A stretch of 64,000 bases of DNA from Phoma sp. XZ068 (GCA_004835665.1 RBKR01000001.1:1426001-1490000), one strand, 5' to 3'; counted from the first letter of the stretch, positions 34,001 to 46,601 are shown. Program-made: numbers and translations. The notes: generated by a model not told the origin, from the letters alone.

Positions 34001-36022
34001 TCAACTATACTCTCCAGACGGCCATCTACCATGGCTATTCCGCCCTTCTTTGGGCCAAAAAGAAATCGTGATTTCTTTAGGACCACCGTCTTTCCCATCG
34101 TTGTAATCATACTTTATTTTCCTATTCCTCAACATTGGATGCTCTTTGAGCTCTGCTCCACTCTTCGCCATAAGTCCAGGTTCATCTCCAATGAGATTGA
34201 GAACAGGTTTTAAGAGCACTGCTGTACTGAAGAAGCTGGTGTCTCGAATGATGGTCCTATTAGCGAAGCGCAACAGACAGCATAAGGCGCTGAACTGGAT
34301 GAAGCCTATCCCGCCTAGGATAATCAAGACAGAATGCCAGGTGACATTTAGCTGCTGACTGGTCTGATCACATTTCTCGTTGTTGATGTGAATTTTGTGG
34401 CGGGCTCCATGGTCGTCGTAAGCGGCGATGGCACCGATACTGAAGCGCATGAGAATATCTGCTACTGCAGACGTGTTGAGTTCGGTTGCCGGAGCCCAGG
34501 ATGTGTCCTGGGGGTACACCCGATATTGAAAATTCTGCCAGCCATTGAATGCCGCCATGCCTGTCCAACTGATGGCACCAGCCGCGATCTGGGCAAACGT
34601 ATCATTGCCAGAGATGCGTTTGTCCTGGGCATCTAACCCGGCAAGGCTCTGTCCTTTCGTAGCATCGATGTCTGTGATAGTGTTTACGCATTCCCAAAAG
34701 GTGGTTTTGTTGATTTTTTCGTTATCCTGGAGCTGGAACACTCGGACAGTCGCGCATCGTGGACCGCAGTATTGAGCCGGATTAACGACCCCAAAATACG
34801 ACACTCCGCCAACGCTCCAGGCAGGAACTGCCATGGCAATCCAGGATTTGCCGTCTTGACTGGCATCGATATACGTGTAATTATAGCTAGCATTTGGTTT
34901 TGTGATGCTTCCCCGAGTTTGATATCGTTTACAAGTGGCTCTACTGCGTATACAACGATCGCTTTGCAGGTAATCGCTATACAAACGATCTGGCTTTCGA
35001 TAGAAGAACCGGTACTCATAATAATCGTCAATTTTGTATATGGGTGTACCAGGTATTGCGGACAGATCCTCGAAGGACTCTTCAGTGTGAAATACTTGCC
35101 AAGATTGAGCATCCATTCCGAATCTCCAGGCTGTGTCCCGGCGGTTCCCAGAAGAATCCAGTATCCAATCTGATAGGTCGGCTACTGCCACGTCGCCATA
35201 CTTCGTAAGATGGCATTCATATGTGTGCATTGGCCAAAAGAGACTCAGTGATGCAACGAGAATCTGGCTTCCGATGTTAACAAGGAGCCAAAGGGCACAC
35301 ACGATTGCGTATCGATAGTCTGTTCCATGCTCCTTTTGCTTCCGCTGGCGTGTTCCGCGCATCATCCAATTCCGTCGTCGCAAATGTGGCAAGGACAAGA
35401 CCATCAATTTGACGACGTTGGTTAGCTCATCGATTCCCAGGATCAAATCGAATACTTCCATTGACACATAATTCCTCGTCAGAATTGACCATCGCAAAAT
35501 CACAGCATATCGCTTCAGCGAGGCCAGGAGGTTGAGACCTAGACAAATAGATATTGCGATGGTCAGGGCGTTGAAAATCCTAATATCGTTTACGGATAAC
35601 GCGACGGGTCTTTTGGATTTAAAGCCTTCCCAAGCCTTCAAGCAAAGGCAGAGGAGACCACCGAACAACACAGTTATCGCGAACTTGATAGTACCGGCTT
35701 TCACAAGCTCAACCCAGGAGTCCATCCGATCATAATCCTTGACATGTCGATCTTTACGTAAGAGAGATTCTTGATCCAAGCCGTCCATTATCAAGCTTGG
35801 AGATTGTGTATTGAACGTTGAGAAATCATAAGCTCCGGGGCGGCCGTCTGTAGGGAGATGGTCGTTGGAACCTGCAGACGGCGGAAGAGCTGAGGAAAAA
35901 GGTGTTCCTGAGTGATGTAAACCAGCATCAGAGTTGTTGTCGGGGTTTAGCTGATCTAGAGGTTCAAGGCGGATGAAGTTTCGACTACTATTGACGTCTG
36001 TTGGAGACGGAGACCGACTCAT
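34001..36022 (-). CDS. Fungal multipass membrane protein of unknown function
   Basis: Intronless, 673 aa from MSRSPSPTDVNSS. A disordered Ser/Pro/Asp N-terminus of ~100 residues is followed by three membrane helices (FAITVLFGGLLCLCLKAW; IFNALTIAISICLGLNLLASL; IVCALWLLVNIGSQILVASL). A ~300-residue region with many N-glycosylation sequons (NASYNYT, NKTT, NDTF, NTS, NVT) and Cys pairs is presumably extracellular. A fourth helix (SVLIILGGIGFIQFSALCCLL) precedes a cytosolic tail. The layout matches a lineage-expanded ascomycete family with no known function. The upstream extension starts with TTG, so the first ATG is used. Confidence 0.75.
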   Translation of the reverse strand: MSRSPSPTDVNSSRNFIRLEPLDQLNPDNNSDAGLHHSGTPFSSALPPSAGSNDHLPTDGRPGAYDFSTFNTQSPSLIMDGLDQESLLRKDRHVKDYDRMDSWVELVKAGTIKFAITVLFGGLLCLCLKAWEGFKSKRPVALSVNDIRIFNALTIAISICLGLNLLASLKRYAVILRWSILTRNYVSMEVFDLILGIDELTNVVKLMVLSLPHLRRRNWMMRGTRQRKQKEHGTDYRYAIVCALWLLVNIGSQILVASLSLFWPMHTYECHLTKYGDVAVADLSDWILDSSGNRRDTAWRFGMDAQSWQVFHTEESFEDLSAIPGTPIYKIDDYYEYRFFYRKPDRLYSDYLQSDRCIRSRATCKRYQTRGSITKPNASYNYTYIDASQDGKSWIAMAVPAWSVGGVSYFGVVNPAQYCGPRCATVRVFQLQDNEKINKTTFWECVNTITDIDATKGQSLAGLDAQDKRISGNDTFAQIAAGAISWTGMAAFNGWQNFQYRVYPQDTSWAPATELNTSAVADILMRFSIGAIAAYDDHGARHKIHINNEKCDQTSQQLNVTWHSVLIILGGIGFIQFSALCCLLRFANRTIIRDTSFFSTAVLLKPVLNLIGDEPGLMAKSGAELKEHPMLRNRKIKYDYNDGKDGGPKEITISFWPKEGRNSHGRWPSGEYS

Positions 36023-37276
36023 GTTCGAGGCTGGTTGTGCTAGGCGCACGTGGTAAGTGTGTTTCACTAATTGGGTCGGACTGAAATCAGGGCGTTGAAA
36101 GACATATGTTGGCAACCACAAGTGCGCGTAGGCATGGCTATGAGCTTGCCATTAGCCTGAATACAGCGTTTTACTAAGCCCGGCCCCTACATTACGTGTA
36201 AAACCTGGCAGTGTAAGCCACCACGAGCATGGGGTCCGCAGCAAACATGCTGGCAGCAATGAAACGGGCCACTGATACGATGTTCTTCCTACCGGCTCGC
36301 GAGGCTTGCAGGTAAGATAAGAGGATATCAAAGATCGGAAGGGGACCCGTTTCTTCTTAACGCCACGAGGTGACATTGGCGATTGTTTCGCCGTGCGGGT
36401 AAGCAAGGACTTGATTTCTTGAGTCGACATCAGAACGCAAATGGGCCTCTCCCAGAATATTTCCCAATAGCCATCCAATCTCTCTCAAGGATAGACCAGA
36501 TCGACTCACAAGGCTGAACGTGATCAGGCTGAAAGGGCCACACCAGCATAAGCCAGATGCAGCCACCAAACTCGAGAATACGAGTTCTAAGATCTTTTGC
36601 CTTGTGTATCAGCTATACGTACTGTGAATCTTGTGGAAGGTGTCGTAAGCGTCGATTCTTTTTGTGCTCGTGATACACACGGGTCTACTACAGCGCCGAC
36701 AGTTTTATATCCATCAGCGCCAGCTCTTTCAGAGCTTAGTGGTTATGTCGAGATCTTTTAGTATCCACTTAGATGTGTATGACTTGAAGTAGACGATCAA
36801 AGAGCATTGGACATCGTCGTAGACGTAAGTCCCCAGTTGTTGCGAATGCGCATCGTGACGTATATCAGTCACTGTAAGCCGCCTTGTTGTGAGCTTGCGC
36901 CGCTGATGAGATATTGCCAATATGGGGGCCAGATGCTGATATGATGGGGTGACTCCAGGCAGGTTCGCACAGGTTTGAATCCTGCAAAGGCTTGTTGGTA
37001 TGCATCAGGGTTTTGAGATTATGATGAGGCTTATTGTTGATACCAAGCTTGATGCTTAAGCTATGTTATTACATCATCATGTGTTATTCTCGTGAAGCAT
37101 TGAAGTGGAACGAGTATAGCTTGTGCTGTCTCATGCGTATGTGTCGAAGAAGGAGAAAGTAGGTACTTCGTGAAGGGTGTGGTGGCCCAAGCTCCACTAG
37201 TGGCGGTCTAGCGCCCTAAGTTTCCTCCGGCCCGAGGCTTCAAAACATCTCTAAACATTCACCGTGTATATTCATT
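36023..37276. promoter_or_regulatory. Divergent intergenic region, no gene seen
   Basis: About 1.25 kb between the multipass protein and CYC2. Several short frames (up to ~108 codons) lack ATG context, family resemblance or splice logic. A GGTTTGAATCC-like element near 36970 recalls a tRNA B box, but no cloverleaf can be drawn around it. Confidence 0.45.
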
Positions 37277-38329
37277 ATGTCCTGGGTCAAGCGGCGGGCT
37301 GGTCCCCTAATCGTCCTCGGAACATCTGCAGCCGGCGGCGCTGCGTACCGCTTTTTCGGTCCCTCGACATCGACTGATGCGTCGCTCAACCCTCACACGT
37401 TCACGCCGTACACCCTCGTCGACAAGCAGCCTGTATCCTCGACCAGCGCTATCTTCACGCTGCGGAATGCCAACGGCGTACCCGACTCGCAGAGTGTGAA
37501 GGAGGTGGAGAAGCGCAGCGTGTGGAGCGTGCAAATAAAGCAGCCACAATTGCAGATTGCACGCGCTTACACGCCACTGCCACATACGACGGATGGCAAG
37601 AAGGACGAAAATGCACCTCAGGATATGAGACTCTTGATACGGCAAGAAACTAGAGGAGAGGTGTCAACATATTTGCACAGATTGCCAGAGCAAGCAACAA
37701 TAGAACTCCGCGGTCCTAACGCTGAGTTTGAGTTGCCTCGCAATGTCAAAGAAGTCATCTTCCTCGCCGGAGGAACTGGCATCGCACCGGCCATGCAAGT
37801 TGCGCAGGCTCTGAGCAGGAGGACAGGCAGTAAAATGCATATTCTGTGGGCCAACAGGCGGCGCGAAGATTGTATAGGTGGTGTCAGCGACGACCAAAAA
37901 ACTCCAAGCACATCGCAAAATCGACTGGGGTGGTGGAAGAGCGTCCTTATTGGCTCCAGCGAGACTGCCACATTAGTTGGGCTATCAAAAGACGAACCAA
38001 ATGAAAACGAAACCTCTCAAGACAAAGGCGTCATTGTAAAAGAGCTAGACGCGCTCAAGGCGAACAATACGGTTGTAACACAGGAATTGAAGGTTCAGTA
38101 TTACGTCGACGAAGAGAAGAGCTTCATTCAGCCCGAGGACGTTACGAAGAGGATGGCTAGCACTTCACAAGAGAAGGGTTCGAAGTTAATCATAGTTTCC
38201 GGCCCTGACGGCTTCATCGAGCATTGGGCTGGCAGAAAGCTCTGGGCTGATGGAAGAGAAGTCCAAGGCCCACTTGGTGGAGTATTGAAAGGATTGGACC
38301 TGGGAGATTGGAAGGTCTTCAAGCTGTAA
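37277..38329 (+). CDS. CYC2: Mitochondrial flavoprotein Cyc2 (cytochrome c maturation)
   Basis: Intronless, 350 aa. The N-terminus MSWVKRRAGPLIVLGTSAAGGAAYRFFG is a basic presequence plus membrane anchor for the inner membrane. The ferredoxin-reductase fold is shown by the FAD motif ARAYTPLP and the pyridine nucleotide motifs FLAGGTGIAPAMQ and LIIVSGPDGFIEHWAG. Cyc2 reduces heme or apocytochrome c before attachment by heme lyase in yeast. The end LKGLDLGDWKVFKL is also family-like. Two acidic, polar insertions (around residues 95-115 and 225-265) are larger than in cytochrome b5 reductases, separating it from those. Confidence 0.88.
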   Translation: MSWVKRRAGPLIVLGTSAAGGAAYRFFGPSTSTDASLNPHTFTPYTLVDKQPVSSTSAIFTLRNANGVPDSQSVKEVEKRSVWSVQIKQPQLQIARAYTPLPHTTDGKKDENAPQDMRLLIRQETRGEVSTYLHRLPEQATIELRGPNAEFELPRNVKEVIFLAGGTGIAPAMQVAQALSRRTGSKMHILWANRRREDCIGGVSDDQKTPSTSQNRLGWWKSVLIGSSETATLVGLSKDEPNENETSQDKGVIVKELDALKANNTVVTQELKVQYYVDEEKSFIQPEDVTKRMASTSQEKGSKLIIVSGPDGFIEHWAGRKLWADGREVQGPLGGVLKGLDLGDWKVFKL

Positions 38330-38800
38330 AAGTACGTGTATATTAATGAAATGATACCCTTGTTCGGACCGGACTTCTTTTCACTAAAGGGACCCTTACT
38401 CCTGCTCAGACGTACAACAGCCCATTTATACGGGGATCATTAAGATCGGGGCTAAGCCGTTTGAACAAAGGGGCAGAAGGACAAATAAGAACAGCACCAA
38501 CATATTTCCAGCGCAAGGTCCTGCATCCAATGCGTGCTGTCGTGATTCATGGCCAGTTGCGAAGTGAGCAAGTTCGTACATCGAAAGACTGTACTCACCG
38601 AATCCGGTTTAGCAAAGTATAGGGTGCGGAAGCCACGCCGCACCTGAATAATCCACTCGTAGTTCCAGCTAGCTTTGAATGCTTCATTACTTGATTAAAT
38701 CCCTGTCGACGTTTTATTGTGTTGTAGACCTACACCACCTCCGACTCGTTGCGCCGCCATTGTCTTTACCTGTATATTGTACAACCTTCCTCTACCGAAT
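38330..38800. other. Intergenic, no gene seen
   Basis: 470 bases between CYC2 and the DHA2-type transporter gene: CYC2 3' UTR and transporter promoter. No supported frame. Confidence 0.45.
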
Positions 38801-40551
38801 ATGGCCACAGACCCCGAAACCACACCGATCAACGACCACGACGAGAAAGATCCTAATGCGCGACCAGCATGCTTCAAGTCGACGCTCCAAGAATGCCTGT
38901 TTATATTGTCAGTCACAATGGCAGTGGCCATGTCAAGTTTTCTCACCGGAGCAATCACAGTTATGAGCTCTTTCGCAGCAAGAGACTTGGGCATGACTAA
39001 CGCACAAGTCACATGGATGAACGCTGCATCGTCGCTGTCTGCAGGTGCACTGCTTCTCTTCTTTGGAAGTATTGCCGACCTTTTCGGTCGCAAGTCTATG
39101 TTCATTGGGTCGATGTTCATCTTCTCTGTCGTCTGCTTGGGAACTGGTTTCGCTAAGGACGGCATTACCATTGATGTCCTCTGCGGCATTCTCGGCATCT
39201 TCTCGGCCTCTGCTGTTCCCCCCGCCCAAGGCATGCTCGGTACAATATACGATAGGCCGAGCCGCCGAAAAAATAAGGCATTCGGTTGCTTCAGTGCTGG
39301 TAACCCGCTCGGCTTTGTCTTCGGTACTATTCTGGCCGGTCTCTTCACGCAGATCTTCAACTGGAGAGCGGGCTTCTTCCTGATCGCAATTACGTACTTT
39401 GTCACCTCCGTCGTCGCGTTATTGACAGTGCCTGTGGATACGGTGACAAAGCACAAGTTGGACCAGGACACACTGAAGAAGTTGGACCTACCAGGTACAG
39501 GCCTGACTATTGCCAGTATTGGAATGTTCTGCGCAGCCCTTAGTCTTGCCGGCGACGCCACAGACGGTTGGAAGACGCCATATGTCCTCGTCCTGTTGAT
39601 CCTTGGCATATTGTTGATGGCTGTGTTCGTTGTGTGGGAGCTTAAGTATCCTTACGCCATTGTCGATATGAATATTTTCAAAGATAGGGACTTCTCCTTA
39701 GTAAGTAGGCGCTGAAAATTCCAGGACACTCACTAACAGGCATAGTTGCTTCTGATCTTGTCACTTGGCTTCCTCGGCTTCCCGGTATTTACATTCTGGC
39801 TGGCGCTTTACTTTCAGACCGAGCTCGGCTACAGCGCCCTCATGACCGGTTTGCATATGCTGCCCATGGTTGTGATGGGTTTAACTGCAAACGCGATTGG
39901 CGCATTGATCCAACATAAGGTCTCCAATAAGCTCCTCATGGCTATCGGCGCATGGGGTTTCGTGGGCTCATTTGTTCTCGCTGCTGTACAACGTCACGGT
40001 GACTCGTACTGGGCATTCTCTTTTCCTGCTTTGTGTCTCTGTGTACTCGGGGCAGACTTTGAGTTCATTGTTGTCAATGTCCGTATTTGCCTTATTTGAC
40101 TTCTTGTTGCTAACATCGTTAGATGTACGTGCTTTCCTCAATGCCTCAGGACAAGCAGTCGATAGCAGGATCGCTGCTCCAGACGCTTACTCGACTCTGT
40201 ACCGCCGTCGGCTACGGTATCGCTACCGCCGTCTTCGATGCTGTCCAGAAAAATCCGCCAAAGTCAGGGTATTACGCCAATAATGCGTTCGCCCCGTTCG
40301 CCGCGGTCTTCTGGTTCGCTTTCGGCATCGCCTTCATTGCTGCGCTATTTATCCCGTTCCTTCGCATTACCACCCAGGGCCACAAGGGTGACACAGGCCG
40401 AGTGAAGCGTGACAGCATCCATGCGCCTATCAATAGCAACCTGGTTCTCGACGACGAACAGACCGCCAACAACTTAGGCGAAAAGGATGGGCCTCTAATG
40501 TCGGAGGCCGCCAAAAGGACTGACGTGTCTGACAGGGAGATGGTTAGCTAA
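38801..40551 (+). CDS. MFS drug:H+ antiporter, DHA2 (14-helix) type
   Basis: Exons 38801-39700, 39746-40078 and 40123-40551 (introns of 45 and 44 nt; the first ends CACTAACAGGCATAG, the second GCTAACATCGTTAG) give 553 aa. The hydrophobic profile fits 12-14 membrane helices. MFS motif A is GSIADLFGRKSMF between helices 2 and 3; AVPPAQGMLG and GNPLGFVFGTILAGLF lie in the antiporter-motif region. The extra helices and the C-terminal FGIAFIAALFIPFL followed by a hydrophilic tail match DHA2 members such as aminotriazole/multidrug resistance proteins. The substrate cannot be deduced. The neighbouring sugar-type transporter is convergent. Confidence 0.88.
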
Positions 40552-41657
40552 GCATATAGATACACATAGACTGAATGACCATAACGACGCAAATAGAATG
40601 ACTGATATCCAAAGGAAATGAAATGTAAGAGCCAACACTCCTCTACCATCACCACAAAGCAGTGCTCCGGCAGGGCATCGCGTCAGCGTCGCTCTCTCCC
40701 TACCAACTCCCGCCCAGCTGCCACAAATCCACATCAAGGCTGATGTTGTTGAAGAGAACCCTGCTTGGCATCTGTGCGATCAAAGAATCTTGCCACGTTG
40801 AAACCATGTTGAGTACCTCTGTTGGTGAAGAAATTCGAAAGTGGTGTGAACAAATTTGTTAGCAAGATCATCGGCCTGACTCCACGTGCGTGGTGAGTTG
40901 AGTTCAGGTATGATCATGCCTGGACGGTGCAGTGTCCATGGGAGTTTTGCAAGGAGAGGTGTGGGTTGATCTTGCGTAGGAACGGCGGACGAATATGAGC
41001 GATTCGTACGCGGATGCTCGCAGCGCTGGTTTCTTGGGAAGGAAAAGACAGTACGTGTGGAAATAATGAAAAGGAGATTTACCAACATTGAATTTTTTAA
41101 TCTTTTTTTGGCTTCCTATATTCATCTTGTCTCATGGGGGGTTGCAAAGCAGGAAAGTGTGATGGTAGTCATGGGCTAGACACGTGGGTGTTGGGCGGCA
41201 TTTAACAAAACCATGACTCGCAAGACGTTTGAAATAAAGAGATGGAGGTTCAAGATGAGAGTGAAATTGATCGTGTGAATAGAAAACAAAAGTATGTAGT
41301 ATTTGTGTCACGCTAACCGACAGTAGTTCCACGGTTCAGGCTACACCATACCGACATCCATCAGGCAACAAGCAAATCCGTCCCAAAGCATAGCCTAATC
41401 CAGACGCTTAGAGGATGGGACATAAATGTAAGGAAGAAGCTTAAAAGTCGCCTCAAACCTTCTTTGGTTTGGTAAAGAAATGGCGTGACAGTGGGCGAGT
41501 TTTTCAAGTCGATCCGTCGCATTTGCATCCATCCACTACGCATTTGTACTCTAGATTGCATTTGGAGTAGCTAGCTGGATGCCTAATAAACGAAGGCCTG
41601 TGAGTTGGTCTCCACCTGATCCGTGTCGCTCGTTGAATTAAAGGGTGCATACATCAA
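40552..41657. other. Convergent intergenic region, no gene seen
   Basis: 1.1 kb between two transporter 3' ends. AT-rich, with no frame over ~100 codons and no family resemblance. Confidence 0.5.
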
Positions 41658-43397
41658 TTAGATGTGACTGCCGTTCCCGACCTTCTCGTTATGCTCCCTG
41701 TTGTCCTTCTCCAGGCCCAGTAGACCTGGCGATGCACCAGTGACTGAACTCCTCCTCCGCTCAACATCCCTTGCTTCCTCGGTGTCGTTGTAGTCAATGA
41801 GAGGGTTTCCGCGCTTATCGAACCGATGCGGGAGGTCCTTCGCAATCTGGACGCAGTTGAATGGGTTAGTAGTCCTGTGGAAGATCTCATCCATCTCTTC
41901 GAGCGAACGACCAGCGGTCTCTGGGAAGAAGAAGTAAACGCTGGGTACCATGGCGGCATTGATAACGGCAAAGATGATGTACGTCCGCCATTGAATATTG
42001 GCAAAAGCGACGGGCGTGACCATGACGACCATGAAATTGAATGCCCAGTTAGCCGTTGTGGCGATAGCGTTGGCGGGAGCGCGAATCGAGAGGGGCGTAA
42101 TTTCTGCGGGGTATAGCCAGGTCATTCCGAGCCATCCGACGGCGAAGAAGGAGTTGAAGACGAAGAGCATGACGGTTGCGATCAGAGCGCAAGCCTTGTT
42201 CTCGACGTTGCTGGTGGTCCCTGCAAGAATGGCCATTGTTGCACTCATGCCAACGGCACCGAATAACATCAATGCGCGGCGTCCGAATCTTTCGATGGTG
42301 AAGATGGCGATCCAGGAAGCGATCCAGTATTCGGTACCATTGCAAGCAGCGAGAAGACGACTCAAGAAAGGCGAAAGTCCAAGTGAACCTTCGAATATGG
42401 TTGCCGCATAGTATGTGACCAAGTTTATACCAGAGATCTTAATTCTGTTAGCATTTCTACCATCTTGATATATAGTTGGATACCAACCTGTTGGAACATC
42501 TGGTTGACATAAGCAAGCGCCGTACGGTGGAAATTCCTGTTGCGATTGTTCTTGAAGCACTCTCTGAATCCACCTCTGGACATCTCGAATACGACATCCT
42601 TCACTGCCTGCAGTTCTGCAACGATCCTCTTGTCTTCCTTCGGAAGATTGCTCAGTGCAGCCAGGACTTCCCAAGCCTCATCATCTCGTCCCTTCAAGAC
42701 AAGCCAACGGGGAGACTCTGGCAATCCGGGTATCAATACGAGGATGAAAAGAGCGAGGATGATCTGGAAAGCAATGGGGAAGCGCCACGCGATGGAGCTC
42801 GGCTCAAGGAACGAGAATCCCAGATCAAGCCAGTAACTCAGCATGACACCGAAGACGATGAGGGAGCCTTCGATCATAACCATTTGTCCTCGTCTGTGTG
42901 GTTTCGATGTTTCCGACTGCCACGTAGGGACCGTGCTGGTGTTCATACCGTTACCAAAGCCAGTAATCCAACGTCCAACAATCAATTGCGCAAGGCCGAA
43001 GGCTGAAGTTTGGATGACAGCGCCAACGATCATGATGCAGCTGCCTATGAAGATCGTCTTCTTACGTCCGAGCATATTACCAAGCCAGATGGTTGCGACG
43101 GCGCCAAAGAAACACCCGAGAGTGTAGGCGCCCACAGTAATCGCTTGTATGGTTGCTGTATGGCTTGCATCGCCGCCAGGTGGGTTGGCGGTGTCGATTT
43201 CAGGGAAGTACCTCAGGAATGAGCCCAGTGTAAGTAGGCCGCCCATAACACCTTGATCTGGTCCCACAGTGAGCGAATGAAGGAAGTTAAGATTGATTGA
43301 ACGTACCATAACCGAAGAGAGCAAAATCAGTACCCGCCACAACGGCGATAGCGATGTTAAGCTTGGTGCCCGTGAGGCCGTAAAATTGTTTGCCCAT
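41658..43397 (-). CDS. MFS sugar transporter
   Basis: Exons 43307-43397, 42488-43257 and 41658-42437 give 546 aa. Exon 1 reads MGKQFYGLTGTKLNIAIAVVAGTDFALFGY and joins to DQGVMGGLLT, the usual helix 1 start of hexose transporters. The second intron uses GTTGGT and ends TTAAG; the earlier CAG would create a stop. Sugar-porter signatures present: GNMLGRKKTIF, RWITGFGNGM, LPESPRWLVLKGRDDEA, IERFGRRALML and FFPETAGRSLEEMDEIF. The C-terminus is a polar cytosolic tail with ERRRSS. A proton-coupled monosaccharide or related polyol/quinate substrate is likely, but specificity is not readable. Confidence 0.9.
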
Positions 43398-45352
43398 GAT
43401 GATATCAATGCGCGTCTCAGCGCATATACAAGAACCAGGTCAAAATATAAGAGACTATCAAGTCCCAGCCAAGCCTTGAAAGCAGAGTAATGGAACAGCA
43501 AACATGGGATGCGCGCTGCCCGGCTTTATGAATCATTGCACATCAACCATGGTGCCAGCGATGTCACCAATTCCGTCCTTACATCTAACTCCACTAGCGC
43601 GCATCTACCGTGTGGCACCCAATAAGCCTCGGGCACCATCCTTGGGGCTGTGGGGAGTTATGACGTCTATCGTTGAGCCGCGTTGCGGAGTGCGGGGATC
43701 ACAACATCATTTGGGCGTTGGTGCAGAGGCGGAGATCGAGAACCCTGCATGGAAGATCCGTGATTCGCTACTTAGCAACGGCCGTGCTGGATGTTGGCTG
43801 GGAATATCGAACGGATTGCCGGATTGAGTAGTCCCGGAGTCGTGTGAGGTTTGATGCAGTCTTCGGCTGTTCTCTTGCGTCGCATCGTTTCGAGGCGAAC
43901 CCGCGCCGCAGCCAAGCTTGCGCCGAGTTAGGTCAAGCCGCGGCTGGCCCACCAGCGTATGAGAGGTTTGCTTGTATGCCTTTTTTGTCTTTCCGGGTCT
44001 GTCGACCAAAAATTGCATCACCATAGAAAGATCAACATAACGATCACCGCTGTCAAGCCATGGCGCTGGATCGTTGGACTCGGACTTTCCAGGCACTTGG
44101 TTCTTTACAAGTACTCCCACCATGGTGTTCCAACGATGCGAGACAAGCATGGAGAGTGGAAACACGACCTCCAAGCTTGACAGACCGGAACGTCTTGGGC
44201 CTAACGCTTGTCCGGACAACACGACTTTTCCCGCCTCACGTGTCTGTGCGTTCACCATACCCATGAACCATTCTGCGCGAGTTACCGAAAGTGGAGATGC
44301 CGCCCCATTCACATCTACCTGCATAGTCTGGGGTGCCTGACAACAGGCTGGATGCAACGACGAGCCCTTGGCCTTGTGTCGAGAACACTGGCGTTGAGCA
44401 TCTACCCTTCCAGCATCTAAGCTTCCAAAGGATGCCCTTACCTGACTTGAATTCTACGTTATTGACATCAAACTATGTTGAAGCAAGTGCGGACTCACAA
44501 CGAAGATATACCCATGACACCTAGGATTAGCAGTGGTCTCGTTGCAAGCGCCTATTCGCTCTTCGTCCGTACAACAAACATGTAATCACTTCTCGTCTCC
44601 CGTCCCTTTCATCTCGTCAATACCTGAATCACTCCTGAAGCAGATGGAGAAGCCATGATAGCGATTATGATCTCAGACGAGTACTCTACAAATACAATGA
44701 CCTGATGGCCTGACGTAACACCGTTACGCCGTAACAGTGTACTCACCCGCGAGTTTCTCCCACTCAACACAGCCTCCATGCTCATCAACCATCCTACCAC
44801 CAGTCACCTCAAGAGGTCCTTCTGAAAGGCCACCGAACGCGCTACCCTGTTCGACGCCATGCTCGTCCTCCCTACCACTCCCTCGATGCTCAGTCTCCAC
44901 ACCTGGCTCATACCCGCGCTCCCCCTCCGTCCGACTGTCTCTTAGTCGTCATCCTCCCTCTACTCACCGACAATGGAGCATGAGCAAACACAACGCCCCG
45001 ACTACGAAGCCCTCGTGGCCTTTTCAGTTCTAGTCCCGCGGGGAGCAGCCCTGATACCCTCAATACAAGTGAGGCGAATACATGTACGATCATCATCATA
45101 GGGGGTTGTAGTGCTATGCTGATGCAGTGAAGGTTTGACGAGGCAGATGATCAGGAATCAATACTGCTGAATCGACAAATGCGCGGTGGAATGATGTTGT
45201 GAATCATTCTACCCAAGGATCGGTACCGCAACACTCGTGCATGGAGTTTCTCAGGAGATGTCTTTGAATCATGTAAATCATTACTCTATGATAATATCCC
45301 ACCCTTCTAAGCCGTAATTTCTATCCCACTCCAACAATCACAACACCATCCC
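43398..45352. other. Long intergenic region, no gene seen
   Basis: Almost 2 kb between the sugar transporter promoter and the 3' end of the aspartic protease. A 216-codon minus-strand frame (43707-44357) opens with TTG and has no recognisable domain; a Pro/Ser-rich + frame near 44740-45030 is compositional. I call neither. Confidence 0.45.
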
Positions 45353-46601
45353 TCACTGGTAGAGGTAATCATGCTCCTTCTTCAGACGCCCAAACCCAAC
45401 CCTCGGTGCATACTCCTCCACCTTATTTGCACCAAAATCAAACACACTGTAGTACCTGCGCAGAAACGCCGCTCCGAGAAGCGCAAACCCAGCTCCCCCA
45501 CTGCCATCGATCGGGGGCATACACTGGCCACCAGGCTTGATAAACTCGTCGCCGCGAATGCTGAAGCTGACATCTTTGCTCTCGTCACTGCCCTCGCCCA
45601 GCGTGAAGCTCAGCGCCCAACTCGCGTTCATGTGCTCGCAGCCCATGCGCTCCTCGCCGTCCATCATCTTGGTCACATTCCAGCCGAGGTTGTAGTACAC
45701 GGCGTCGAGGATGCCCTCGGGTACGGAGACACGGCCCGCGCCTGTGTCGAAGACGACGGTACCGGCGCCGTACATGCCCCATGTAACATTTACGAAGCTG
45801 CCGACTTCGCCGGTGGTGGTGGGAAGTGAGCCCGTGTGCGTGGTGATGACGGCGTCTGGCTGGCCGGCGACGAGGACGTTGACGGAGCGCAGGGCGCCGC
45901 GCCAGAGCTGGTAGGGTTCTTCTTTGCGGAGCGGGGCGTAAACGACGTCGCCGTCGACGTACTTCTCCTCGTCGCCACCGCCGATGGTGAGGACGCCGTT
46001 TTGTTCACCGCGATCCTCAAGGTTGGTGCCGTAGAAGAGGGAGAATCGCGGCTCGTCTAGCTGTCCGTTCCAGAGCAGGGTTTCCACAAGTCCACTTGTG
46101 GGCTTCTCGGCGATGCTGCTGAATCCCATGCCCAGAAATCCGTCAGCCGTGATCCAGCGCCATGAGCTCTCGTTAACGGCCAGGAAGGTCTGGTTCCACT
46201 CGAAGCTGCCGTCGGGGATGGAGAAGACGTCCTGTGTTGCGGCACCGGCGATGCCGTCGCCGTCGATGTAGGAGATGCGGGAGAAAGAGTTAAGATCCTC
46301 AGATGTGGAAGAGGCATCGGGGGAATACGGAGTGCGGCTGAAGGAGCTTCCGCTGGGGCAGGACGTTTCTGTGCAGCTGGTCGATGTGAACCAGGTGGTT
46401 GAAGAGCCGGTATCAAACATAAGGCGGTATGGTTTTGGTGGTGTGCCAACGAAGAGTTCTACGGAGGCCTAGAAATGTGTTAATGTGGTGATATTGCGGG
46501 ACGGAAGAGATATGTACATAGCTGTTCACAAAATGGACTGGAAGGTCAATGACTGATGCGGCCACTGCGGAAGCAGCGGCGAGAACACCGGCGGTCTTCA
46601 T
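45353..46601 (-). CDS. Secreted pepsin-like aspartic protease
   Basis: Exons 46518-46601 and 45353-46468 (49-nt intron, GTACAT donor, TTTCTAG acceptor) give 399 aa. Exon 1 is a signal peptide (MKTAGVLAAASAVAASVIDLPV). The joined sequence SYASVELFVGTPPKPYRLMF leads into the first catalytic motif FDTGSSTTWF; the second is VVFDTGAGRVSVPEGILDA. The flap region and the GFLGMGFSS and FALLGAAFLRRYYSVFDF segments complete the family A1 bilobed fold. The second motif has Gly-Ala where DTGSS/DTGTT is usual, which is tolerated in the family. There is no GPI-type tail. It likely acts outside the cell in protein degradation. Confidence 0.9.

Noticed and set aside
36940..37010. tRNA-like GGTTTGAATCC element
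   Set aside because: Only a partial T arm; no acceptor or anticodon stems can be paired.
38695..39609. 304-codon minus-strand frame
   Set aside because: Antisense to exon 1 of the DHA2 transporter.
43707..44357. 216-codon minus-strand frame
   Set aside because: TTG at its 5' end, no recognisable domain, no splice support; left as non-coding.
44737..45033. Pro/Ser-rich + strand frame
   Set aside because: Compositional, low-complexity, no ATG context or homology visible.
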